Source: Desulfofundulus thermosubterraneus DSM 16057
Lineage (GTDB): Bacteria; Bacillota; Desulfotomaculia; Desulfotomaculales; Desulfovirgulaceae
Reading direction: 5' to 3'
Assembly: GCF_900142025.1 (NCBI RefSeq)
Contig: NZ_FQZM01000027.1
Span: forward strand, 4,940-47,772
DNA length: 42,833 nucleotides
This document shows, in pieces, positions 1-9,839 of this stretch; positions within the stretch are counted from its first letter, which is position 1, and each line of letters starts with the position of its first letter. The translations under genes and the position numbers were made by a program. Below the pieces are notes generated by a model. That model had not been told where the DNA came from. It saw only the letters and a program-made list of their open reading frames with translations, and made no database searches.

Positions 1-140
1 CTCGGCTCTCGAGGACGCAAGATTAGCTAACCAAAAGAAATGTTTGAAACACATTAGTTAAGAGCTTACAACGAAGCACAATTAGTCACGGGCAATCCGC
101 AGAGAGCCAGAGTCGGCCCGAAGCGAGCCGCGGTGCTGTC

Positions 141-203
141 GGCGCGGAGCACTGGAGTGAGCGGGGACAGCGCCGCATCCAACCGGGTTCACTGAATATT
201 TAC
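141..203 (+). repeat. Dispersed intergenic repeat, copy 1 (right-hand part)
   Basis: Positions 141-168 are identical over 28 nt to 30115-30142, and 172-202 are identical over 31 nt to 30237-30267. The element ends in a motif of the form GGTTCACTGAATATTTAC, related to the ends of the repeats at 5037-5057, 30296-30316 and 34490-34510. It lies about 20 nt before the start of the DUF2273 gene. The rest of 1-140 holds no open coding frame that I can support; it contains short GC-rich segments that may belong to the same element. Confidence 0.8.
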
Positions 204-223
204 AAATGGGGTGTCTTCAACCG

Positions 224-442
224 ATGGATGCATATACCCTTGCGGAATTATGGAAGCGGCACCGGGGTAAGATTACCGGAGTCATTTTGGGTCTGGCCTT
301 TGGCTGGTTTGCCATTATCTATGGCATTATTAAGGCGCTGTTTGTGACTGCATGTGTTTTCGCCGGGTATTACGTCGGCAAACGTTTGGATGAGCGGGTG
401 GACTTCAAAGAGCTATTTTCCCGGCTGTTCCAGGAAAGATGA
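224..442 (+). CDS. DUF2273 small membrane protein
   Basis: A 72-residue protein with a hydrophobic core of about 35 residues (two close membrane segments, GVILGLAFGWFAIIYGIIKA then a second containing VFAGYYVGK) and a charged C-terminus. The size, the GK motif near the end and the position just before nusB match the DUF2273 family that accompanies Asp23 and AmaP in Firmicutes. I chose the ATG at 224 over the in-frame ATG at 206 because GGGGTG at 208-213 is well spaced for 224, while nothing suitable precedes 206. Neither asp23 nor amaP is in the window: a dispersed repeat lies directly upstream. The function is unknown; a role in envelope homeostasis is inferred from the family's neighbours. 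Confidence 0.75.
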   Translation: MDAYTLAELWKRHRGKITGVILGLAFGWFAIIYGIIKALFVTACVFAGYYVGKRLDERVDFKELFSRLFQER

Positions 443-469
443 ATATTTCCTAAATCAGGAGGTCAGTTT

Positions 470-964
470 ATGGGCAGAAGGCAGGCCAGGGAAGCAGCAC
501 TGCAAGTTCTCTACCAGGTAGATGTAGCACGGGTTGATCCCGAAGAAGCCTTGAATCACTTACGGGAAATGGCTTCCCAAAACCCCGGGGACTTTGATGA
601 AAGTGATCGAGTAAACGAAAAAGATGTGAAAATAGCTTACCTAAGCCCTAAGGACATGCTTTTTGCCCGTGAACTTGTTGCTGGCACCCTGACCCATCTA
701 AAAGCCTTTGATCAGGTCATTGCCCGTTTAAGCCGGGACTGGCCGCTATACCGTATGGCTGCAGTGGACCGGAATATTATGCGTATGGCGCTTTATGAAA
801 TTTTCCACCGGGAGGACATCCCCAACAGCGTGGCGGTAAATGAGGCGGTGGAACTGGCCAAAACCTTTGGAGGACCGGATTCCAGTCGTTTTATTAATGG
901 TATTCTCGGCCGGGTGGTAAAGGAACCGGCATCCTATTATCTACCGGAAGGGGAGAGCGGGTAA
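470..964 (+). CDS. nusB: Transcription antitermination factor NusB
   Basis: NusB binds boxA RNA with ribosomal protein S10 in the rRNA antitermination complex. The 164-residue product has the typical N-terminus (GRRQAREAALQVLYQVD) and the C-terminal family signature around AVDRNIMRMALYEI and NEAVELAKTFGGPDSSRFINGIL. It is about 25-30 residues longer than NusB of E. coli or B. subtilis; the extra length is an acidic insert at about residues 36-62. A strong AGGAGGT at 457-463 fixes the ATG. The gene follows the DUF2273 gene by 27 nt, a common Firmicute arrangement. Confidence 0.95.
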   Translation: MGRRQAREAALQVLYQVDVARVDPEEALNHLREMASQNPGDFDESDRVNEKDVKIAYLSPKDMLFARELVAGTLTHLKAFDQVIARLSRDWPLYRMAAVDRNIMRMALYEIFHREDIPNSVAVNEAVELAKTFGGPDSSRFINGILGRVVKEPASYYLPEGESG

Positions 965-1048
965 GTCTCCCTTTCTTTTTGTAAGTTCCGTTCATAAGTT
1001 ATGTGGGGGCAGCAGGAATTTGCCGCCATAGCGAGAATAATAAGATAA

Positions 1049-1076
1049 TTGTTTCATAACGTTTTATATTTATAGA
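1049..1076 (+). promoter_or_regulatory. Possible sigma-A promoter for nfnAB
   Basis: TTGTTT at 1049-1054 and TATAGA at 1071-1076 are 16 nt apart in an AT-rich stretch directly before nfnA. The match is moderate and no start site is known. Confidence 0.35.
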
Positions 1077-1104
1077 ATATGCTAAGGGAGGGGGAGGCTT
1101 ATTA

Positions 1105-3365
<2,261 letters not shown>

Positions 3366-3429
3366 CTTTAACGCTCGGGAAAACAGTCTGGACCAGGATG
3401 CGGCGCGCGTTTAGTGCGGAGTAAGCGGC

Positions 3430-3665
3430 TGAAAGTATCCCCATTTTTTTAAGCCCCTGTTTTGGCTCGGTAGCGAGCGACTTGGACACAGCGCTAGTTT
3501 GGTCCGCCCAGCACTCACAGCAACCGGGTTTTCTAATAGTAACTGCCAACCATATGCGGCTTTAGTCCCTGCGCAGGGTACCTGGTTCCGGTGAGTGCTG
3601 GGTGAGTGTTGGGTCACCGGAGCGAGCGGGAGCCAAAACAGGGAGTTGGAAAGTGGGGATAACTC
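3430..3665. repeat. Large imperfect inverted repeat (about 240 nt) between nfnB and xseA
   Basis: The gene-free stretch 3366-3742 folds on itself. CCCTGTTTTGGCTC at 3455-3468 is exactly complementary to 3630-3643. CCCAGCACTCAC at 3507-3518 is exactly complementary to 3591-3602. TATCCCCA at 3436-3443 pairs with the region near 3652-3661. CCCAGCACTCAC also occurs at 30142-30153 inside the dispersed repeat there, linking the two. Nothing in it looks coding. It could be a MITE-like element or a structured RNA. Confidence 0.75.
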
Positions 3666-3742
3666 AGAGTAAGCGGGGTGAGCGCCGCATCCCCCGGTTT
3701 TTTCGGCACCTTAAATGAAAATCATTGTGGAGCCTGGATTTA

Positions 3743-4951
3743 ATGCTCAAGTTGCTTACCGTAAGTGAACTTACCGGCCATATCAAGAACCTCCTTGATA
3801 ACGACCCGCTTTTGCTGAACCTCTGGGTAAAAGGTGAGATTTCCAACTGTAAACAGGCGGCCAGCGGCCACCTTTACTTTACCCTGAAGGATGAGTTTTG
3901 TTCCATTAAGGCGGTAATGTTTCGTTCCCGGGGGCGCCGCCTCCTTTTTCAGCCGGAAGACGGGATGGCCGTGCGTGTGCGGGGCTATGTATCGGTTTAC
4001 CCCCGGGACGGTACATACCAGCTGTATGTGGAAGAGATGGAGCCCGAGGGCACGGGTGCTCTTTATCTGGCCTTTGAACAGCTGAAGCAAAAACTGGAAA
4101 AAGAGGGCCTGTTTGCTCGAGAGCATAAAAAAAAGCTACCCCTTTTACCGCGCCGCATTGGCATCGTTACTTCGCCTACAGGAGCGGTACTGCGGGATAT
4201 GGTCAAAATTATCAGACGGCGCTGGCCGGGCCTGCAAATCATTTTTGTGCCCGTGCCGGTGCAGGGGGAAAGTGCTCCCCGGGAGGTGGCCCGCGCTCTG
4301 CACTGGCTGAACCGCCTGAGGGCCTGCGACGTGATTATTGTAGGCCGCGGGGGAGGGTCACTGGAAGAATTGTGGGCTTTCAACACCGAGCTGGTGGCCC
4401 GGAGCATTTTTGCTTCCGGTATCCCGGTGATATCTGCAGTTGGCCATGAGACGGATTTTACCATTGCCGACTGGGTTGCGGATGTGCGAGCTCCCACCCC
4501 TTCAGCAGCGGCGGAAATGGTGGTCCCGGTTCGGGAGGAAATGGCCCGCTACCTGGGGCTTTTGGAAGGGCGCCTGTTACGGGCCATGCGGGAAAAACTG
4601 CAAACCTATCGCTCAAGGCTGGATGCCTGCCGTCAGAGCAGGGTATTCCGTTACCCGGTGGATGTTCTCTGTGGCTTCCGGGGGCAAATGGTGGACGATC
4701 TGTTCCGCCGGTTAAACCGGGCCATGGAGCAATACCGTCTGCACCAGCAAAGCCGCCTGGCCTTGCTGTCCGGACAGCTGCAGGCCCTGAGTCCCCTGGC
4801 CACCCTTGCCCGGGGGTACAGCATTTGTACCCGGGCGGATACAGGTGAGGTGGTGCGGCGGGCCGGGGAGGTCGCGCCTGGAGAGAGAGTACAGGTGAAG
4901 TTATATCACGGCCGTCTTTCCTGCCAGGTGGAGGAATCAATTACCGAGTAA
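3743..4951 (+). CDS. xseA: Exodeoxyribonuclease VII large subunit
   Basis: Catalytic subunit of ExoVII, which degrades single-stranded DNA to oligonucleotides. The 402-residue protein starts with the family's usual LTVSELTGHIKNLLDNDP, followed by an OB-fold (about 1-100). The nuclease core contains GRGGGSLEELWAFN and GHETDFTIADWVADVRAPTPSAA, and a long helical region leads to the C-terminal ARGYS segment. ATG 3743 fits the family start and has a weak GGAG at 3729-3732; a TTG at 3725 would add six residues. The small subunit gene xseB lies 2.9 kb downstream, after folD, an fchA-like gene and a radical SAM gene, which is an unusual split. Confidence 0.93.
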   Translation: MLKLLTVSELTGHIKNLLDNDPLLLNLWVKGEISNCKQAASGHLYFTLKDEFCSIKAVMFRSRGRRLLFQPEDGMAVRVRGYVSVYPRDGTYQLYVEEMEPEGTGALYLAFEQLKQKLEKEGLFAREHKKKLPLLPRRIGIVTSPTGAVLRDMVKIIRRRWPGLQIIFVPVPVQGESAPREVARALHWLNRLRACDVIIVGRGGGSLEELWAFNTELVARSIFASGIPVISAVGHETDFTIADWVADVRAPTPSAAAEMVVPVREEMARYLGLLEGRLLRAMREKLQTYRSRLDACRQSRVFRYPVDVLCGFRGQMVDDLFRRLNRAMEQYRLHQQSRLALLSGQLQALSPLATLARGYSICTRADTGEVVRRAGEVAPGERVQVKLYHGRLSCQVEESITE

Positions 4952-5057
4952 GTAAATGTTCAGTAAAACCGCATTGTTAACTACAAGGGCACGGCGTTAT
5001 CCGGAGCATATGAGTAAGCGGGACATCCTGCCTTAGGCGGGTTGACTAAACATTTAC
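4952..5057 (+). repeat. MITE-like element with 21-nt terminal inverted repeats
   Basis: The left end 4952-4972 and the right end 5037-5057 are inverted copies matching at 18 of 21 positions. The left end begins at the base after the xseA stop codon. The right part (5013-5057) aligns with 30269-30316: both carry a GGACA...TGCCTTA core followed by GCGGGTT and AAACATTT. There is no coding capacity. The element fills the gap between xseA and folD. Confidence 0.8.
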
Positions 5058-5086
5058 CAGAGCAAATGTAAAGGGGGAGGATAAAC

Positions 5087-5938
5087 ATGGCAGCGACACT
5101 TATTGATGGGAAAAAGGTGGCGGCGGAAATCCGGGAAGAGGTTAAGGCTGAAGTGGCCCAGTTAAGGGAACGGGGCATTATCCCCAAGCTGGCCGTGGTC
5201 CTGGCCGGTGACGATCCGGCCTCCGTGGTCTATGCCCGGTCCAAGGAAAAGTCCTGTGCCAATGTGGGCATCGAGTTTGAGCTTTTCACCTTGCCCGGCA
5301 ACGCGCCCGAGGAAGAAGTGCTGGCGCTCATCGACCGCTTAAACAAGGACGACAGCGTACACGGGATTATGATTGAGTTGCCTCTGCCCAAACACATGAG
5401 CAAACAGCGGGTGCTGGAAGCTGTGTCGCCGAAAAAGGATGTGGATGGCGTCCACCCCATCAACCGGGGTTACATTTTAAGCGGCGGGGACGGCCTGTTC
5501 CCGGCTACACCCCAGAGCTGCATTGAAATTATGCTGCGTACCGGTATTGAAATTAAGGGTAAAAATGCCGTCATTGTTGGCCGGGGCGAGACGGTTGGTA
5601 AACCCCTCATCTTCATGATGCTCAACCAGAATGCTACCGTTACCGTGTGCCATACCAAGACCGCCGATCTGGCTTACCATACCCGCCAGGCCGATATTCT
5701 CATTGCCGCTGTCGGCAAGCCGAAAATGATCAAAGCCGATATGATCAAACCCGGTGCCGTGGTGGTGGATGCGGGTATCAACCAGGTGGAAAACGGCATT
5801 TGCGGTGACGTGGACTTTGAAAACGCCAAGGAGGTTGCCGGGGCCATTACCCCTGTACCTGGCGGTGTGGGCAGCCTGACTACCGTGCTGATTCAAAAGA
5901 ACGTGCTGAAGGCCATCAAGCTGCAGGGGAAAATTTAA
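5087..5938 (+). CDS. folD: Bifunctional methylenetetrahydrofolate dehydrogenase / methenyltetrahydrofolate cyclohydrolase
   Basis: FolD oxidises 5,10-methylene-THF with NAD(P)+ and hydrolyses methenyl-THF. The 283-residue protein has the standard length. The catalytic Tyr/Lys motif is in VVYARSKEKSC, followed by VDGVHPINRGYIL, the nucleotide-binding GRGETVGKPL (more often GRSxIVGxP) and the C-terminal TPVPGGVGSLTTVL (usually GPMT). GGGGGAGG at 5073-5080 sets the ATG. It is followed 13 nt later by an fchA-type gene, so both belong to one-carbon metabolism, plausibly the methyl branch of the Wood-Ljungdahl pathway. Confidence 0.95.
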   Translation: MAATLIDGKKVAAEIREEVKAEVAQLRERGIIPKLAVVLAGDDPASVVYARSKEKSCANVGIEFELFTLPGNAPEEEVLALIDRLNKDDSVHGIMIELPLPKHMSKQRVLEAVSPKKDVDGVHPINRGYILSGGDGLFPATPQSCIEIMLRTGIEIKGKNAVIVGRGETVGKPLIFMMLNQNATVTVCHTKTADLAYHTRQADILIAAVGKPKMIKADMIKPGAVVVDAGINQVENGICGDVDFENAKEVAGAITPVPGGVGSLTTVLIQKNVLKAIKLQGKI

Positions 5939-5951
5939 GGAGGTGCCTTTG

Positions 5952-6584
5952 ATGAGTGAGATTTTCGATTTCCCCTTTCGCAAGATACTGGCGGTAGCTG
6001 CTTCCGATGCCCCGACTCCCGGCGGGGGCAGCGTTTCCGCCATGGTGGGCGCTTTAGGGGTGGCCATGACGGCCATGGTGGGCAACCTCACCGTGGGCAA
6101 GCCCAAGTTTGCGGACGTGGAACCCCAGGTCAAGGAGATTACCGGCGCTGCTTACTTTATTATAAACAAATTGGAAAAACTGGTGGCAGCTGATATCGCA
6201 GCCTTCGGTAAGTTCATGGAAGTTTACCGGATGCCCAAAAACACCGAGGAAGAGAAGGCTAAGCGGGACGAGCTGATGCAAAAGGCCCTGAAAACGGCCA
6301 CTGACACACCTATGGAAGTGGCTCGCACCCTCCTGGAGGCCCTAGAGATAACGGAACGGCTGGCTAAGATTGGCAACAAAATGGCCATCAGCGATGCGGG
6401 CGTGGCCGCTTATGTCTGTGAAGCGGCCATCAAAGCCGTCCTTTTGAGTGCCGACATCAATATCCCCATGATCAAAGACGAAGACTATGTCAAGGGCATT
6501 CTGGCGGAAAAGGAAAGGATCGTTTCCGAGGTCAAACGGTTGAAAGATGCAGCTGTAGCCGTGGTTCAGGAAAGAATGAAGTAA
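5952..6584 (+). CDS. FTCD-family methenyltetrahydrofolate cyclohydrolase (FchA-like)
   Basis: A 210-residue single-domain member of the formiminotransferase-cyclodeaminase C-terminal family, recognisable by the Gly-rich stretch ASDAPTPGGGSVSAMVGALG and an otherwise helical body. Stand-alone proteins of this size in acetogens act as methenyl-THF cyclohydrolase (FchA); others are formimino-THF cyclodeaminases. Location after folD favours a folate one-carbon role. No hutH/hutU-type histidine genes are nearby. AAGGAGGTG at 5938-5946 points to ATG 5952; a GTG at 5943 would lie inside that ribosome site. Confidence 0.75.
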   Translation: MSEIFDFPFRKILAVAASDAPTPGGGSVSAMVGALGVAMTAMVGNLTVGKPKFADVEPQVKEITGAAYFIINKLEKLVAADIAAFGKFMEVYRMPKNTEEEKAKRDELMQKALKTATDTPMEVARTLLEALEITERLAKIGNKMAISDAGVAAYVCEAAIKAVLLSADINIPMIKDEDYVKGILAEKERIVSEVKRLKDAAVAVVQERMK

Positions 6585-6611
6585 AAAAATCTTCCGATTT
6601 GCATTTTGACG

Positions 6612-6642
6612 GGCGGGTCCGCCGGCAACAGGCGGGCCCGCC
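6612..6642. terminator. Strong GC hairpin after the folD-fchA pair
   Basis: GGCGGGTCCGCC (6612-6623) and GGCGGGCCCGCC (6631-6642) pair over 12 bp with one wobble around a 7-nt loop. It follows the stop codon by 28 nt and lies between convergent genes (the small minus-strand ORF ends at 6653). The U-tract is poor on the + strand, so termination there is uncertain. Confidence 0.5.
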
Positions 6643-6652
6643 GGCTGTTTAG

Positions 6653-6787
6653 CTAAAAAAACGTTACCTCGTTTAGCTTGATCCAACCCAGCAGGTCCAG
6701 CAGATCCGCCAGTTGATCAAATAGTTGCTTTTGTTCTTCCAGGGAAAGTTCTTCGATTGCCCGTACCAGTTCCTCTATCCGGGACAT
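6653..6787 (-). CDS. Small acidic helical protein, 44 residues
   Basis: ATG at 6787 reads MSRIEELVRAIEELSLEEQK, then a Leu/Asp-rich helix, ending NEVTFF and TAG at 6653-6655. GGGGGTG lies 7 nt upstream of the ATG on the minus strand. It is almost entirely amphipathic helix and resembles the short helical segments found in small regulatory or antitoxin-like proteins, but I do not recognise a family. It is one of few minus-strand genes here and is convergent with fchA. The good ribosome site and regular heptad-like pattern support it as real. Confidence 0.6.
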   Translation of the reverse strand: MSRIEELVRAIEELSLEEQKQLFDQLADLLDLLGWIKLNEVTFF

Positions 6788-6829
6788 ATTTTCACCCCCT
6801 GATTCATACGATAAGCAATGCTTGTTTCC

Positions 6830-6838
6830 TTTGTCAAA
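6830..6838 (+). promoter_or_regulatory. Possible 0A box (Spo0A binding site)
   Basis: TTTGTCAAA matches the 0A-box consensus TTTGTCRAA. It sits between the divergent small minus-strand gene and the radical SAM gene. About 0.65 matches are expected by chance in a window of this size on both strands, so this is weak evidence alone. A candidate promoter lies downstream: TTGCGC at 6861-6866 and TAAGAT at 6883-6888. Confidence 0.3.
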
Positions 6839-6909
6839 TCACCTACAAACGCACAGGTCTTTGCGCTGCCGGACGTTTATGGTAAGATAAGGGCCAGGAG
6901 GTAAAAGCC

Positions 6910-7884
6910 ATGTCCGCAAGCCAGCCCCGCTACCGGGTCTATTCGGAATTTCTGAAAGAAAAATTCGGGGGCAAAGTATACAAGCTGCCCATCAACCTCC
7001 CCGGCACCTGTCCCAACCGGGACGGTACTATCAGTACCGGCGGTTGCATTTTCTGCGATGAAGAGGGGGCGGGTTTTGAGTGCTTGCCCAGCAACCTCTC
7101 GGTGGAGGAACAGCTGGCTAAGAACCGGGGGTTTTTCCGCAAACGCTACAAGGCGGATAAATTCATCGCCTACTTTCAGGCTTTTACCAATACATACCTG
7201 CCATTTGAGCGCTTCCGGGAATATGTCCTGGCCGCTACCGGCGGTGAAGATATGGTGGGCATTTCCATCTCTACCCGCCCGGACTGCATCAACGATCGTT
7301 ACCTGGATTTCCTGGCGGAAGTGGGCCGGAAAAAAAATCTGGTTATGGATATTGAATTAGGACTGCAAACGGTCAATTACCATTCCCTGTTGCGGGTAAA
7401 CCGCGGGCATACCCTGGCCGAGTTTATCGATGCGGTGCAGCGCATCAAAAAGCGGGAGCTGGACATATGTGTGCACCTGATCCTGAATTTACCCTGGGAT
7501 GATCTGGTTGATGTAATCGAAAACGCCAAGATTATCTCCGTCCTGCAGGTGCAGTATGTAAAGCTCCACTCCCTCTACGTCGTCCGGGATACTGTCCTGG
7601 GAGAAATGTACCAGCGGGGAGAGTTTGCCATCATCCCCATGGAAGAATACGTGGACCGGGTGGTCACCTTTTTGGAATACCTGCACCCGGACATCGTCGT
7701 CCAGCGCCTGGTTGGCCGCGGCCCCTATGACCGGGTGCTTTTCTCCAACTGGGGAGTGAGCTGGTGGCAGGTAAAGCAAAGGATTGAAGCCAGGCTGGAA
7801 GAATTGAACACCTACCAGGGGCGACTCTGCGACTATTTAAACGGCCCGGCATTGCGGAAGAGATTTTTAAAAGGCGAGGTATAA
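6910..7884 (+). CDS. Radical SAM protein, YhcC/TIGR01212 family
   Basis: A 324-residue radical SAM enzyme. The [4Fe-4S] cysteines are in [20 protein letters not shown] near the N-terminus, with the characteristic later stretch [24 protein letters not shown]. This family (E. coli YhcC) is widespread and its substrate is not established. An AGGAGG at 6896-6901 precedes ATG 6910. It is followed 2 nt after its stop by xseB, so it is probably cotranscribed with xseB and ispA. Family assignment is firm; function is not known. Confidence 0.9.
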   Translation: MSASQPRYRVYSEFLKEKFGGKVYKLPINLPGTCPNRDGTISTGGCIFCDEEGAGFECLPSNLSVEEQLAKNRGFFRKRYKADKFIAYFQAFTNTYLPFERFREYVLAATGGEDMVGISISTRPDCINDRYLDFLAEVGRKKNLVMDIELGLQTVNYHSLLRVNRGHTLAEFIDAVQRIKKRELDICVHLILNLPWDDLVDVIENAKIISVLQVQYVKLHSLYVVRDTVLGEMYQRGEFAIIPMEEYVDRVVTFLEYLHPDIVVQRLVGRGPYDRVLFSNWGVSWWQVKQRIEARLEELNTYQGRLCDYLNGPALRKRFLKGEV

Positions 7885-7886
7885 CC

Positions 7887-8144
7887 ATGAAAAAACTAAC
7901 CTTTGAAGAAGCGCTGGCCAGATTGGAAGCAGTGGTACGGGAACTGGAAGAAGGACAATTGCCTTTAGAAAAATCCCTGGCCCTTTTCGGGGAGGGAATT
8001 ACCCTCACCCGTTTCTGCCATCAGGAACTGGAAAAGGCCGAGGAACGCATTTCCATACTCACCGCCAATGAAAAGGGAGAACCGGTATTAAAAGATTCCG
8101 ACCCCTGTCTGGTCGATCTGTTCAACCCGGAGAGGAAGGAGTAA
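7887..8144 (+). CDS. xseB: Exodeoxyribonuclease VII small subunit
   Basis: Short helical partner of XseA. At 85 residues it matches the family, with the typical N-terminus [37 protein letters not shown]. It starts 2 nt after the radical SAM stop codon and ends 5 nt before the ispA start. The xseB-ispA order is the classical one; the large subunit is displaced upstream. Confidence 0.95.
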   Translation: MKKLTFEEALARLEAVVRELEEGQLPLEKSLALFGEGITLTRFCHQELEKAEERISILTANEKGEPVLKDSDPCLVDLFNPERKE

Positions 8145-8149
8145 GCAAG

Positions 8150-9040
8150 TTGGACTTTTTGACCGAACTGAAAGCCAGGGCAGCTCTGGTGGACCGGGCA
8201 CTGGATGAGCTTTTACCATCAGAAGATACTTATCCGCCTGTGATTCACCAGGCCATACGGTACAGCCTTTTTGCCGGGGGGAAACGGCTGCGGCCCGTCC
8301 TGGCCCTGGCAGCAGCCGAAACGGTAGGAGGCGACCCTGCAAGGGTGTTGCCCGCGGCCTGTGCCCTGGAATTGATCCATACCTATTCTTTGATCCATGA
8401 CGATCTGCCTGCCATGGATAACGATGATTTCCGGCGGGGAAAGCCGACCTGTCACCGGGTTTATGGTGAAGCGGTAGCCATCCTGGCGGGGGACGCCCTG
8501 CTAACTCATGCCTTTGCTCTTCTGGCCAAAAATGCCCAAAACCAGCTGGCACCGGCTGAACGGGTGGTGCATGTTATTGAGGAGGTGGCGGAGGCTGCCG
8601 GCACCCTGGGGCTCATTGGCGGGCAGGTGGTGGATACCCTGGCTGCGGACACCGCAGTAGATGCCGCTACCCTGGAATATATCCACCGCCACAAAACCGG
8701 GGCGCTGTACCGGGTGGCCGTGCGGGCAGGGGCCATTTTAGCCGGGGCAGGGGAAGATCAGCTTGAGGCTTTGACTGTTTACGCCGAGAACCTGGGTCTG
8801 GCTTTTCAAATACAGGACGACATCCTGGATGTGGAAGGTGACCCGGCCAGGCTGGGCAAACCCGTGGGCAGCGACGAAAGAAATAAAAAGGCTACTTATC
8901 CGGCTCTTTTCGGATTGGATGTGGCCAGGGCAAAGGCCGGGGAAGCGGTCGCGGCAGCCCTGGCCGCCCTGGAGCCTTTTGATGAGCGTGCCGATTTTTT
9001 GCGGGAACTGGTCCGGTTTGTAATTACGCGGGATTTTTAG
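8150..9040 (+). CDS. ispA: Farnesyl diphosphate synthase / short-chain polyprenyl synthase
   Basis: Condenses isopentenyl diphosphate with allylic diphosphates. The 296-residue protein has both Asp-rich metal-binding motifs: DDLPAMDNDDFRRG and FQIQDDILDVEGD, plus the N-terminal FAGGKRLRPVLAL. The start is TTG at 8150 with AGGAAGGAG just upstream. It lies in xseB-ispA-(OLE RNA)-oapA-dxs, so the first enzyme of the non-mevalonate pathway and a downstream prenyl synthase flank the noncoding RNA. The product chain length (C15 or C20) cannot be read with certainty. Confidence 0.93.
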   Translation: MDFLTELKARAALVDRALDELLPSEDTYPPVIHQAIRYSLFAGGKRLRPVLALAAAETVGGDPARVLPAACALELIHTYSLIHDDLPAMDNDDFRRGKPTCHRVYGEAVAILAGDALLTHAFALLAKNAQNQLAPAERVVHVIEEVAEAAGTLGLIGGQVVDTLAADTAVDAATLEYIHRHKTGALYRVAVRAGAILAGAGEDQLEALTVYAENLGLAFQIQDDILDVEGDPARLGKPVGSDERNKKATYPALFGLDVARAKAGEAVAAALAALEPFDERADFLRELVRFVITRDF

Positions 9041-9061
9041 AGCTTTAAGGAGATTTAGCGC

Positions 9062-9133
9062 GTGGCATTGACCCTGAAGGGTTTGTATATCAACGCCGAG
9101 CTACTGCCAACCGGGGGTCATCTTCAAGGTTAG
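9062..9133 (+). CDS. Possible 23-residue leader peptide before OLE RNA
   Basis: GTG at 9062 is preceded by AAGGAG at 9047-9052 with 9-nt spacing and reads MALTLKGLYINAELLPTGGH and three more residues to TAG at 9131. It lies between ispA and the OLE promoter. The ribosome site is good, but so short a frame can arise by chance. Confidence 0.25.
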   Translation: MALTLKGLYINAELLPTGGHLQG

Positions 9134-9142
9134 CAGCACCAT

Positions 9143-9172
9143 TTGCTTTTATTTCTGAGCTTATGTTATAAT
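9143..9172 (+). promoter_or_regulatory. Extended -10 promoter for OLE RNA
   Basis: TATAAT at 9167-9172 is a perfect -10 with the extended TGt at 9164-9166. TTGCTT at 9143-9148 is a partial -35 at 18-nt spacing. It predicts a start near 9179, at the 5' edge of the structured gene-free region, so the RNA can be made independently of the ispA operon. Confidence 0.75.
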
Positions 9173-9179
9173 GCACTTC

Positions 9180-9775
9180 TAGAACCAGAAAGCGGGATAA
9201 GTGACGCAGTATCCTAGTCAGGTATGCCTTTTTTGAAGACGGGCCTAAAAATCCGTCGCGGGCACATCGATGAAGTTCCTGGTGCTGGCTGCTGACGCCC
9301 AGTCGGGGGCTGGTACTGGGAGTTAAGGAGTGAGGGCGAGCCGCAAAGGCATGCGGGCGTGGACCCTGACTCCGCGGAGACCCAAGTGCGTGGGAAAGCG
9401 TAAAAGCCGTACTATGGCTTGGGGTGTGAACCTGCACGTGGTGAAAGCTGCGTGCAGTGTAGCCTGCCTTGAGTGGTAGCGGTGGATGTCGTTGGCAGCC
9501 GGTACCTTATATCCCGGTGGGCCCAGGGGAAGGTAGCGGTGGACTGAAACCGTTACTGCAAAAGAGGCTAGAAAAAGGCCATCCTGTCGAGGAAAACTCC
9601 TAGGCTGTCCGGTAACACCGGGGCAGTGCGGGGATTGCAGTGTGGACTAAGTGGTAATCCAGCCCCGGGACCGGCAACGTCCCGGAGGCAGCCCGAAGGG
9701 GAAACCGCCGGCCTGGCGACAGCCGGTGGCTGCCTGGGAAAACCTGCTGGACCTTAAGCCACAATATTTACCCGT
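9180..9775 (+). ncRNA. ole: OLE RNA (ornate large extremophilic RNA)
   Basis: A gene-free stretch of about 600 nt between ispA and the oapA-type gene, the position and length known for OLE RNA in anaerobic and extremophilic Firmicutes. Helices are visible. CCGGGAC 9665-9671 pairs with GTCCCGG 9679-9685. GGCAGCC 9687-9693 pairs with GGCTGCC 9728-9734 and encloses CCGGC/GCCGG at about 9708-9712 and 9722-9726. OLE RNA and OapA form a membrane-associated ribonucleoprotein that in Halalkalibacterium affects tolerance to cold, short alcohols and Mg2+. The 5' end is inferred from the promoter and the 3' end is approximate; I see no clear U-tract terminator, so readthrough into oapA is likely. Confidence 0.88.
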
Positions 9776-9839
9776 GCTGCTGTCACTTATCCCCGTGATA
9801 CATAACTCTCTTTTCCCCTACCGTATGAGGTGACTGTAT

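Noticed and set aside
9090-9437. Minus-strand frame across the OLE region
   Set aside because: No ribosome site, low-complexity Ser/His/Pro/Arg composition and placement over structured RNA argue against coding.
9651-9833. Possible 60-residue peptide in the OLE 3' region
   Set aside because: It has no ribosome site, and the stretch forms nested helices typical of a structured RNA.
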